Origin: JAWWOW01 sp033851265
GTDB taxonomy: Bacteria; Actinomycetota; Actinomycetes; JAWWOW01
Direction: 5' to 3'
Length of the DNA stretch: 64,000 nt
NCBI GenBank assembly: GCA_033851265.1
Contig: JAWWOW010000003.1
Coordinates: forward strand, 1-64,000
Part shown: in pieces, positions 43,085 to 50,774 of the stretch
Layout: each line of letters starts with the position of its first letter
Position numbering within the stretch: position 1 is the first letter of the stretch
The notes under the pieces: model-generated
Database searches by the model: none
Told to the model about the DNA's origin: nothing
What the model saw: the letters and a program-made list of their open reading frames with translations, nothing else
Translations under genes and position numbers: made by a program

Positions 43085-43116
43085 ATTTATCCGGCACGTC
43101 CAGCAAGCGCGGCGAC

Positions 43117-44034
43117 ATGGTCTTTGCGGGCATCTCGCGCGCTGCCGGCATCGCCGTACTCGGATTGCTCGTTGCCATTGCGGTGTTCCTCATCTGGAAG
43201 GCGTGGCCCGCCTTCGGTAAGGACAAAGCCAACTTCTTCACCACGAAAGAGTGGGACCCCGACGGCAGCCAACGCTTCGGGATCCTCGCGCTGGCCTACG
43301 GCACCGTGCTCTCGAGCCTGGTGGCGCTTTTCATGGCCGTGCCCGTCGCTCTTGGCGTCGCCGTGTACATCACCGAGTACGCACCGCGCCGACTCTCGCG
43401 GGTGCTCGGTTACGTGACCGACATGCTCGCCGCTATACCGAGCGTGGTTTACGGCTTGTGGGGTCTCGCCTTCCTGGTGCCGCACCTCGTCGGCGTACAG
43501 CAGGCGTTGAACAGCGTGCTCGGTTGGTTCCCACTGTTCGCGGCGTCCTCCGGTGCTCTCGACGCACCCGCTGGCAGCATCTTTGCGGCAAGCATCGTGC
43601 TCGCGATCATGATTCTGCCGATCATCGCGGCGATCAGCCGTGAAGTGCTGCGGCAGGCGGACCCCTCGCACAAGGAAGCAGCGCTGGCGCTTGGGGCGAC
43701 GAAGCTGGAAGTTGTGCGCACGGCCGTCTTCCCGCCGAGTCGTTCCGGCATCGTCGGCGCGATCATGCTCGGGCTTGGCCGGGCACTCGGCGAGACGATC
43801 GCGGTGGCCCTCGTGCTGAGCACGTCGTACACGGTGAGCCCACACATCCTCGAGTCGGGCGGCAACACGATTGCGGCCAACATCGCCACCACATTCGGTG
43901 AGGCCGGCAGCGTCGGACTTCCCGCGCTCATCGCGAGTGGCCTCGTGCTGTTTGCGATCACGCTTGTCGTGAACCTCGGAGCGCGCGCGGTCATCTACCG
44001 CAGTGGCAAGACCGAACGCGCGGCAATGGCATGA
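43117..44034 (+). CDS. pstC: Phosphate ABC transporter permease PstC
   Basis: A membrane permease of about 305 residues with six helices. Marker segments are FFTTKEWDPDGSQRFGILALAYGT, TDMLAAIPSVVYGLWGLAF and the EAA loop HKEAALALGATKLEVVRTAVFPPSRSGIVGA that contacts PstB. The frame stays open upstream to TTG 43018, inside pstS. I chose ATG 43117 because it follows the intercistronic hairpin, but homologues often have a basic RGD-like stretch before this Met (here SSKRGDM), so a start a little upstream is possible. Overlaps pstA by ATGA. Confidence 0.93.
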   Translation: MVFAGISRAAGIAVLGLLVAIAVFLIWKAWPAFGKDKANFFTTKEWDPDGSQRFGILALAYGTVLSSLVALFMAVPVALGVAVYITEYAPRRLSRVLGYVTDMLAAIPSVVYGLWGLAFLVPHLVGVQQALNSVLGWFPLFAASSGALDAPAGSIFAASIVLAIMILPIIAAISREVLRQADPSHKEAALALGATKLEVVRTAVFPPSRSGIVGAIMLGLGRALGETIAVALVLSTSYTVSPHILESGGNTIAANIATTFGEAGSVGLPALIASGLVLFAITLVVNLGARAVIYRSGKTERAAMA

Positions 44035-44936
44035 CAAGCCTCACTGACGTCCGCGTCCGCGGCATGACGCCGTTGGCCGAGCTTCGTCCGGCGACCGGAC
44101 GTCGGGTGGCCGACGCGTTCGCGAAGGTGTTCGTCACCGCCTGCTTCGTCGCCGCTGTGATCCCGCTCGTGCTCGTCCTGTACTTCGTCATCTCGAAGGG
44201 CGCCAAGCACGTCAACGGCAACTTCCTCACGCACTCGATGGCAAGGATCGCGCCCAACGAAGCCGGCGGCGGGGCGTATCACGCAATCATCGGAACGCTC
44301 GAGCAAGTGGGTCTCGCCAGCTTGATCTCGGTGCCGCTGGGGCTGCTCGTCGCTGTCTACATCGCCGAGTACGGCCGCGGGGCGTTGCGCACCACCATCC
44401 GCTTCTTCGTCGATGTGATGACCGGCATCCCCTCGATCGTCGCGGGCCTCTTCATCTACGCGTTCTGGGTGCTGGGATTGCATAAGGGGTTCTCCGGGTT
44501 CGCCGGCGCGATGGCGCTCGCCGTTCTGATGCTGCCGATCGTCGTGCGCTCCAGCGAGGAGATGCTTCTCCTGGTACCCGGCGCGCTGCGCGAGGCGTCG
44601 TACGCGCTCGGGATTCCCCGCTGGAAGACCGTCCTTCGCGTGGTCCTCCCGACGGCGTCAGCGGGTATCACCACAGGCGTGATGCTCGCGGTTGCTCGCG
44701 TCACGGGCGAGACTGCACCGCTCATCCTCACGGTGTTCGACAACAACTTCATCAATACCGACGCGTTCCACGAGCCACAAAGCGCGTTGTCGCTGTTCGT
44801 CTACAACCAGTCGAAATCGGCGTACGGCGCCTCCATCGACCGCGCCTGGGCTGGCGCATTCACACTCATCACGATCGTGATCGTGCTCTACGTCGGAGCG
44901 CGGTTCATCACTCGGCGCAATGCGCTGACGAGGTAG
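44031..44936 (+). CDS. pstA: Phosphate ABC transporter permease PstA
   Basis: A 301-residue second permease subunit. Markers: AYHAIIGTLEQVGLASLISVPLGLLVAVYIAEYG, FFVDVMTGIPSIVAGLFIYAF, and the EAA loop LREASYALGIPRWKTVLRVVLPTASAGI. Helices VARVTGETAPLILTVF and the C-terminal FTLITIVIVLYVGARFI complete the six. Start ATG 44031 overlaps the pstC stop. Works as a heterodimer with PstC. Confidence 0.95.
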   Translation: MTSLTDVRVRGMTPLAELRPATGRRVADAFAKVFVTACFVAAVIPLVLVLYFVISKGAKHVNGNFLTHSMARIAPNEAGGGAYHAIIGTLEQVGLASLISVPLGLLVAVYIAEYGRGALRTTIRFFVDVMTGIPSIVAGLFIYAFWVLGLHKGFSGFAGAMALAVLMLPIVVRSSEEMLLLVPGALREASYALGIPRWKTVLRVVLPTASAGITTGVMLAVARVTGETAPLILTVFDNNFINTDAFHEPQSALSLFVYNQSKSAYGASIDRAWAGAFTLITIVIVLYVGARFITRRNALTR

Positions 44937-44952
44937 GGGCGGGGAATCGGGA

Positions 44953-45729
44953 GTGGCCAAGCGCATCGAGGTCGAGGACCTGACCGCGTCCTACGGGTCG
45001 AAGAAGGCCGTCGAGGACGTCACTCTCACCATCGAGCCCAAGAGCGTTACCGCGCTCATCGGCCCGTCCGGCTGCGGCAAGTCGACGTTCATCCGGTCGC
45101 TCAACCGTATGCACGAAGTCATCCCGGGCGCTTCGGTCACCGGCAAGGTGTTGCTCGACGACGAGGACATCTACGCGCCCGGCATCGACGCAGTCGCAGT
45201 ACGCCGTGTCGTCGGCATGGTCTTCCAGAAGCCGAACCCGTTCCCGACGATGTCCATCTTCGACAACGTCGTCGCGGGGTTGCGGTTGGCCGGCGTACGC
45301 AAGCGCGCGGAATTGCAAGAGGCTGCTGAAAAGGCGTTGCAGTCGGCGAACCTCTGGGTCGAAGTTCGTGACCGGCTGAACGAGCCAGGCCTCGGGCTCT
45401 CCGGCGGTCAGCAGCAACGACTGTGTATTGCGCGCGCGATCGCGGTCGAGCCGCAGGTCATCTTGATGGACGAGCCATGCTCGGCACTCGACCCGATCTC
45501 GACACTCGCGATCGAAGACCTCATCGCGCAGCTGAAGGACAGCTACACCGTCGTCATCGTGACGCACAACATGCAACAGGCCGCGCGCGTCTCCGACGTC
45601 ACTGCGTTCTTCACGGTCTTCGGTCCTGGCGAACCCGGTCGGCTCGTCGAGATGGACGCCACGGACAAGATCTTCACGAACCCGTCCGAGAAACGGACCG
45701 AGGACTACATCACCGGCCGCTTCGGTTAG
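44953..45729 (+). CDS. pstB: Phosphate ABC transporter ATPase PstB
   Basis: A 258-residue ATP-binding subunit. Walker A GPSGCGKST (about 37-45), Q-loop in GMVFQKPNPFPTMSI, signature LSGGQQQRLCIARAI, Walker B VILMDEPCSALDP, H-loop VIVTHNMQQAARVSD. Complete. GTG 44953 lies 16 bases after pstA with a G-rich GGGGAATCGGGA upstream. End of the pst operon; no clear terminator follows. Confidence 0.97.
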   Translation: MAKRIEVEDLTASYGSKKAVEDVTLTIEPKSVTALIGPSGCGKSTFIRSLNRMHEVIPGASVTGKVLLDDEDIYAPGIDAVAVRRVVGMVFQKPNPFPTMSIFDNVVAGLRLAGVRKRAELQEAAEKALQSANLWVEVRDRLNEPGLGLSGGQQQRLCIARAIAVEPQVILMDEPCSALDPISTLAIEDLIAQLKDSYTVVIVTHNMQQAARVSDVTAFFTVFGPGEPGRLVEMDATDKIFTNPSEKRTEDYITGRFG

Positions 45730-45777
45730 CCGCCGCGTGGCACCAAACGCCGGAGATCGCCCGACCTGGAACCGATG

Positions 45778-46245
45778 CTATGAGTCGGTCGGGCCGTAGA
45801 TGAGTCGGATCGTCCAGCGGGCGACGACCGCAGAAATGAGTGCCGTGGCTGTTAGTTGGGCCAAGTACCAGACCTGATGGCCGGGTGGGAAACCTTGCGA
45901 TTGTGTCGTGTAGGCGAGCAGGCCCGCGATCGCCGAAACCGTTAGTGCTGCGGCGACCAGCCCTTCGAACACCAGGACAGGACGCAGCCGTACGGACGTC
46001 CCGGGTTCGCCGGCCCACACGGCAGCAGTGAGCAGTGCCACTGCGAGCAGGATCTCTAGCGCCAGCGACGGGCTCAACAGAAAAGCGAGAAACGCGAGGC
46101 GAGCGTGGAATCCGGCCGCTGCACCGCCGCTGTACGGCGGGAAGTACGCCGCGACGAGTTGGAACCCAACCACTGCCGTAACGGTGACGCTGGCGATCGG
46201 AAAAAACCGCTGGACGTGACGACGGACTTCCTCACGGCTGTCCAT
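45778..46245 (-). CDS. Four-helix membrane protein
   Basis: A 155-residue protein with four hydrophobic segments (IASVTVTAVVGFQLVAAYF, LAFLAFLLSPSLALEILLAVALLTAAV, VLVFEGLVAAALTVSAIAGLLAY, AQLTATALISAVVARWTIRLI) and a basic cytoplasmic start (SREEVRRHVQRFF). ATG 46245 with GCAGGAGCAGC just upstream fixes the start. No family recognised. It lies convergent to pstB and on the same strand as udgX, 121 bases downstream of it. Confidence 0.7.
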   Translation of the reverse strand: MDSREEVRRHVQRFFPIASVTVTAVVGFQLVAAYFPPYSGGAAAGFHARLAFLAFLLSPSLALEILLAVALLTAAVWAGEPGTSVRLRPVLVFEGLVAAALTVSAIAGLLAYTTQSQGFPPGHQVWYLAQLTATALISAVVARWTIRLIYGPTDS

Positions 46246-46366
46246 GCTGCTCCTGCCTCGCGAGTCGGCTCAGGATGATCGTCTGCACTCGCGACTTCAA
46301 GGCAGGTCCCAGCACGCCGACGGTTGTGCCGCGCGACGCATCCCGACACCCCGCCGCAACTTCGGC

Positions 46367-47026
46367 TTAGCCGAGGACTTCGGCGGCGATCTTCAGGTCG
46401 GCGACGAGACCGGCGTAGGCCTCGTCGCGGTTGTCGGCACGCAGCACTGCTGACGGGTGGATCGTCACCATCACGAAACCGCTTTGCGTCGACGCCTCGT
46501 CGAGGGGGCCGCGCGGCGGCCAGGGCATGAGCTTGCCGCGGTCGCGCATCACCTTCACGGTTGTGCCGAGGAGTGCGCGCGTTGCTGTTGCGCCGAGTGC
46601 GACGACGACCTCGGGGTCGATGACTGTCAGTTCTGCGACGAGCCATGGCTTGCATGCGTTGATCGCGACGGTGTCGGGGGTCTTGTGAATGCGGCGCTTG
46701 CCATTGCCGCCCGTGAACGAGAAGTGTTTGACGGCGTTCGTGACGTACGTCGTGGCGCGGTCAATGCCGATCTCTTCGAGAGCCCGGTCGAACACTTTGC
46801 CGGCGGGGCCGACGAATGGCCTGCCCTGCTGGTCCTCGACGTCGCCCGGCTGCTCGCCGACGAACACCATGCGCGCGTCCGGTGCACCGTCGCCGAACAC
46901 GGTCTGCGTGGCCTGCTTGTAGAGGTCACAGCCGCGGCAGTCGGCGGCGGCCTTCTTCAGCGTTTCGAGGTCGGCGCCCTTCGGCACGAACGGTGCCGCG
47001 GTCGGCACTTCCGCGTGCGTGGTCAC
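46367..47026 (-). CDS. udgX: UdgX-type uracil-DNA glycosylase
   Basis: A 219-residue member of the UDG superfamily related to family 4. UdgX removes uracil and then becomes covalently bound to the abasic sugar through a histidine. Diagnostic motifs: GEQPGD at 57-62 (active-site motif A, with Gln and Asp) and the UdgX-only loop KRRIH at 110-114, whose His114 would form the covalent bond. IHPSAVLR at 189-196 is motif B. Cys30 and Cys33 (CRGC) and Cys125 are iron-sulfur ligand candidates; the usual third-region Cys of family 4 is His101 here (NAVKH). GTG 47026, with CAGGAT-N6 upstream, may be leaderless. Divergent from the FadE34-like gene. Confidence 0.94.
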   Translation of the reverse strand: MTTHAEVPTAAPFVPKGADLETLKKAAADCRGCDLYKQATQTVFGDGAPDARMVFVGEQPGDVEDQQGRPFVGPAGKVFDRALEEIGIDRATTYVTNAVKHFSFTGGNGKRRIHKTPDTVAINACKPWLVAELTVIDPEVVVALGATATRALLGTTVKVMRDRGKLMPWPPRGPLDEASTQSGFVMVTIHPSAVLRADNRDEAYAGLVADLKIAAEVLG

Positions 47027-47087
47027 GGGGCCATCCTGCCCACCGCGTTCTCGTCCGACGCAGGTGTGCGCGCTTGCCGCGGGTCAC

Positions 47088-47105
47088 GAGAACGTGTTCT
47101 ACTTT
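47088..47105. promoter_or_regulatory. KstR-like palindrome overlapping a -10 element
   Basis: GAGAACGTGTTCTA (47088-47101) fits the KstR core TNNAAC-N2-GTTNNA except at the first base, and contains the 12-base AGAAC-GT-GTTCT dyad. TACTTT (47100-47105), eight bases before ATG 47114, is a TANNNT -10, so a bound repressor would block the FadE34-like promoter. Confidence 0.55.
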
Positions 47106-47113
47106 TGCTCCTC

Positions 47114-49258
47114 ATGACGATCGCGATCACCCCCGAACAGCTGGCCCTCCGCGACGCGGTCCGCACCTGGGCCGAGCGGTCGAAAGCGCGCGAGGTCGCA
47201 CGCGGGTTCGCCACCGCTTCCCTCGATGGGACGCTCGCCGCCGACCTGCCCGCCGGCTGGGCGGGTCTGGTGGAGCTCGGGCTCCCCGGCATTCACGTTC
47301 CGGAGGAGTACGGCGGCGCCGGCATGCGCGTCGAGGATCTCGCCGTGGCGGTCGAAGAGCTCGGCTACCAACTCGCGGCTGAACCACTCTGGCCGACCGC
47401 GCTCGCCAGCCTTTGCCTGTTGCAGGTTGCCGACTCCGCAGTTGCCAAGGCGCTACTGCCCGAGTTGGCCGAGGGCCGCCTCGTCGCAGCGGTCGGTCTG
47501 GGCGAGAACGAGCCAGTGATCGGCGCGGGCCCGGCGCAACTGCTTGTGCTGCCGATCGCCGGACAGTACGTCGCGGTCAAGGCTTCTGATGTCGACGTCA
47601 CCCCGGTCAAGGGTTTGGATCCGACCCGCGCGATCGGTCGGGTCACCGGCGGAAACGCCGACGCGGATGCGCTCGACGGGCTGACGCCGCAACGCGTGCA
47701 CGACCTGGCATTGACGTTGGCTGCGGCCGAAGCCGCGGGCATCGCTGGCTGGGCTGTGGACGCGGCAGTCGCCTACGCGAAGGTGCGCGAACAGTTCGGT
47801 CGCACCATCGGCTCGTTCCAGTCCATCAAGCACATGTGCGCCGACATGCTCGCCCGGGCCGAGTTGGCGCGCGCAGCCGCGTGGGACGCCGCTCGCGCCA
47901 TCAACGACGGCGTCGAGCACGAGCTCGCGGTCGCCGTTGCCGCGTCGACTGCACTCAATGCGGCGGTCGACAACGCGAAGGACTGCATCCAGATCCATGG
48001 CGGCATCGGGTTCACGTGGGAGCACGACGCACACCTCTATCTCCGGCGTGCGTTGACGTTGCGACAGCTGATGGGCCCGGTGCGCGATGCGCGGCAACGC
48101 GCGGTCGAGCTGGCGCGCGGGGGCGTACGCCGGCATCTGACTCTCGACCTCGTTGATGTGGCGGCCGAAGAGCGCGCTGCTGTTCGTGCGGCGCTCGAGT
48201 CAGTGACAGGTCTCGAACCAGACGCACAACGCAAGCAACTCGCGGCTACCGGGTTCCTTGTTCCACACTGGCCGAAGCCGTGGGGACGCGACGCGAATGC
48301 CGAAGAGCAGCTGGTCATCGCCGAGGAGTTCGCCAACGCCGGTGTGAAGCAGCCGGACCTTGTCATCGGTTCGTGGGCGGTGCCGACGATCATCGCGCAC
48401 GGCAGCGACGACCAGCGTGAACGATTCGTGCTGCCGTCGCTGCGCGGCGAGATCACCTGGTGTCAGATGTTCAGCGAGCCGGGTGCCGGCTCGGACCTCG
48501 CGTCGCTACGCACCAAGGCCACGCGCACCGACGGTGGTTGGCTGTTGAACGGTCAGAAGGTCTGGACGTCGATGGCAACCCGGGCGCACTGGGCGATCTG
48601 CCTCGCGCGCACAAACCCCGAAGCAGAAGAGCACCAGGGCATCACGTACTTCCTCGTTGACATGAAGACACCGGGATTGGACATCCGCCCGCTGCGCGAG
48701 CTCACCGGCAATGCGTTGTTCAACGAGATCTTCATCACCGACCTGTTTGTCCCCGACGAGAACGTCGTCGGAGAGGTCGACCAGGGTTGGCCACTTGCTC
48801 GTACGACGCTCGCCAACGAGCGCGTCGGGATGTCATCGGGCTCCTCGATGGGCAACAGCGTTGAGGATCTGCTTGCTCTCTCGGAAAAGCTTGGTCTCAC
48901 CGACGACGCGCTCGTCAACGACAAGCTGGGCGGCTTCCTTTGCCAAGGCCAGGCCCAGGCATTGCTCGGCGTACGCGCGACGTTGCGGCAGCTGTCCGGC
49001 ACCGACCCGGGCGCGATGTCGAGCGTGCGCAAGCTCGTGGGCATGCATCACACCCAGGACATCCGGGAGTACGCCCTTGAACTCGCCGGTGCCGACGGTG
49101 CCGTGCAGGAGGGTATTTCCGACCGCCTTGCTCTCGCGTTCCTCATGACCCGGCAACTGACCATCGCGGGCGGCACCAGCCAGGTGCTGCGTAACGTGAT
49201 CGGCGAGCGCATCCTTGGACTTCCGCGCGACGACATCCGGAGAAACCGTGACCGCTGA
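47114..49258 (+). CDS. Fused two-domain acyl-CoA dehydrogenase (FadE34/ChsE3-like)
   Basis: A 714-residue FAD enzyme with two acyl-CoA dehydrogenase units in one chain, the length and layout of mycobacterial FadE34, which oxidises a cholesterol side-chain CoA ester. Unit 1 (about 1-345): LGLPGIHVPEEYGGAGM, YAKVREQFGRTIGSFQSIKHM, IHGGIGFTWEHDAHLYLRRA. Unit 2 (about 360-714): FSEPGAGSDLASLRTKA, WLLNGQKVWTSMA, QLTIAGGTSQVLRNVIGERILGLPR. In this group one unit is catalytic and the other structural; unit 2 has the full FAD/substrate signatures. ATG 47114 follows TACTTT-N8. The stop overlaps the GTG of the F420 enzyme gene, forming an operon. Confidence 0.92.
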   Translation: MTIAITPEQLALRDAVRTWAERSKAREVARGFATASLDGTLAADLPAGWAGLVELGLPGIHVPEEYGGAGMRVEDLAVAVEELGYQLAAEPLWPTALASLCLLQVADSAVAKALLPELAEGRLVAAVGLGENEPVIGAGPAQLLVLPIAGQYVAVKASDVDVTPVKGLDPTRAIGRVTGGNADADALDGLTPQRVHDLALTLAAAEAAGIAGWAVDAAVAYAKVREQFGRTIGSFQSIKHMCADMLARAELARAAAWDAARAINDGVEHELAVAVAASTALNAAVDNAKDCIQIHGGIGFTWEHDAHLYLRRALTLRQLMGPVRDARQRAVELARGGVRRHLTLDLVDVAAEERAAVRAALESVTGLEPDAQRKQLAATGFLVPHWPKPWGRDANAEEQLVIAEEFANAGVKQPDLVIGSWAVPTIIAHGSDDQRERFVLPSLRGEITWCQMFSEPGAGSDLASLRTKATRTDGGWLLNGQKVWTSMATRAHWAICLARTNPEAEEHQGITYFLVDMKTPGLDIRPLRELTGNALFNEIFITDLFVPDENVVGEVDQGWPLARTTLANERVGMSSGSSMGNSVEDLLALSEKLGLTDDALVNDKLGGFLCQGQAQALLGVRATLRQLSGTDPGAMSSVRKLVGMHHTQDIREYALELAGADGAVQEGISDRLALAFLMTRQLTIAGGTSQVLRNVIGERILGLPRDDIRRNRDR

Positions 49259-50270
49259 CCTCAAACTCGGCCTGATGCTCGGCTACTGGGGCGCGCAGCC
49301 GCCACCGGATCCGATCGACTCGGTGCTCGCTGCTGAGGACGCCGGCTTCGACTCGGTGTGGACGGCCGAGGCCTATGGCTCCGACGTTGTATCGCCGTTG
49401 TGCTGGATCGGCGCGCGAACGTCACGCATCAAGCTGGGCACCGGGCTGATGCAGCTCTCCGGACGCACACCTGCGTGCGCGGCGATGACCGCGGCGACCA
49501 TCGACCATCTGTCCGGCGGCCGCTTGATTCTCGGTCTCGGGGTTTCCGGACCACAGGTTGTCGAGGGCTGGTACGGCGTTCCGTTTCCGAAGCCGCTGGC
49601 GCGCACGCGCGAGTACGTCGACATCCTGCGCAAGGTGTGGCGCCGCGAAGGTCCCGTCACCAATGACGGCGAGCACTACCCGCTGCCGTATCCCGGTGGC
49701 ACCGGTCTCGGCAAGCCGCTGAAGTCGATCGTGCATCCGTTGCGTCCCGACATCCCGATCTATCTGGGTGCGGAAGGTTCCAAGAACGTCGCGATGGCGA
49801 CCGAGATCGCCGACGGCTGGCTGCCGATCTTCTACCACCCGGAACGCTGCAAGGAGTTGTACGCCGAGCCACTGTCCGGCGCCTCGGATGACTTTGCTGT
49901 CGCGTGTCCGGTGACAGTCGTCATCAACGACGACGTCGATGAGGCCATCTCGATGGTCAAGTGGTCACTCGCGTTCTACATCGGCGGCATGGGCGCGAAG
50001 GACAAGAACTTCCATCTCGACGTGATCGGTCGCATGGGCTTCGCCGACGAGTCGAAGCACGTGCAGGACCTGTTCTTCGACGGAGATCGGGAGGGTGCCA
50101 TGCGCGCCGTACCCGACGACCTTGCCGATGGCATTTCGTTGTGTGGTCCCCTGCCGCGCATCAAGGACCGACTGCAGATGTGGCGAGAGAGCCCCGTCAC
50201 GGACATCCTCGTGGGTGGTGTGCACGACCCTGCGCAGATTCGTGCGCTTGCCGATCTCGTCGCAGCATGA
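49248..50270 (+). CDS. LLM-class F420-dependent oxidoreductase
   Basis: A 340-residue luciferase-like TIM-barrel enzyme that should use coenzyme F420. Typical blocks are KLGLMLGYWGAQPPPDPID, DSVWTAEAYGSDVVSPLCWIGARTSRIKLGTGLMQLSGRTP, TIDHLSGGRLILGLGVSGPQVVEGWYGVPFPKPL, RTREYVDIL and DIPIYLGAEGSKNVAMATEIADGWLPIFYHPE. GTG 49248 (GGAG nearby) overlaps the end of the acyl-CoA dehydrogenase gene by 11 bases. The start shared with the fadE34-like operon suggests a redox step on the same lipid or steroid substrate; this is inference. Confidence 0.92.
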   Translation: MTADLKLGLMLGYWGAQPPPDPIDSVLAAEDAGFDSVWTAEAYGSDVVSPLCWIGARTSRIKLGTGLMQLSGRTPACAAMTAATIDHLSGGRLILGLGVSGPQVVEGWYGVPFPKPLARTREYVDILRKVWRREGPVTNDGEHYPLPYPGGTGLGKPLKSIVHPLRPDIPIYLGAEGSKNVAMATEIADGWLPIFYHPERCKELYAEPLSGASDDFAVACPVTVVINDDVDEAISMVKWSLAFYIGGMGAKDKNFHLDVIGRMGFADESKHVQDLFFDGDREGAMRAVPDDLADGISLCGPLPRIKDRLQMWRESPVTDILVGGVHDPAQIRALADLVAA

Positions 50271-50713
50271 AACCCGAAACCGCGGTCAAGTTCGAGCGAC
50301 GCTTCGGTAAGTACTTCTTCCCGTTCCACCGATTCGTCTTCAAACACAGCCACGGCTATGTCGCGGGTCGGTTCGAAAAACGTCCAATGGTGTTGCTGTT
50401 CCACACCGGTGCGAAGTCCGGTCAGCCGCGCGAAACCCTGATCCAGTATTACCCGCACGGCGATGAGATCGTGGTCGTCGGATCCAACGGTGGTCGCCCA
50501 AAAGCACCTGCGTGGTTACACAACGTGCGGGCACACCCTGAGGTTCGTGTGTTGACCCGCGGCAAACCACAACAGGCGCGCGCTCGTGTGCTCGAAGGAA
50601 GTGAGCGCGAGGCCATGTGGGACGAACTCGCGAGCTTCTATCCTGGTTACAAGCATTACCAGACCCTGACCGACCGCAGGATCGAGGTCGTAGCCCTCAC
50701 TCCCGAGCCATAA
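50267..50713 (+). CDS. Deazaflavin (F420)-dependent nitroreductase-family protein
   Basis: A 148-residue split-beta-barrel protein of the Ddn/DUF385 family. VLLFHTGAKSGQPRETLIQYYPHGDEIVVVGSNGGRPKAPAWLHNVRAHPEV is the F420-binding signature (TGAKSGxxR, GSNGGxxxxPxWxHN). It begins with a basic amphipathic helix (FERRFGKYFFPFHRFVFKHSHG) that often associates with membrane in this family. ATG 50267 overlaps the LLM stop. Likely reduces quinones or an enone; substrate unknown. Confidence 0.92.
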   Translation: MKPETAVKFERRFGKYFFPFHRFVFKHSHGYVAGRFEKRPMVLLFHTGAKSGQPRETLIQYYPHGDEIVVVGSNGGRPKAPAWLHNVRAHPEVRVLTRGKPQQARARVLEGSEREAMWDELASFYPGYKHYQTLTDRRIEVVALTPEP

Positions 50714-50774
50714 CGGCCCGGCAGTTAGAGTCAGCCAACTTCGTACGCATGTGAAACCCAGTGGAGGTCGGTCG

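Noticed and set aside
46457..47113. A plus-strand open frame that would extend the FadE34-like protein by about 219 residues across udgX
   Set aside because: It runs antisense through the whole udgX gene, has no domain, and the TACTTT-N8-ATG and the homology both place the start at 47114.
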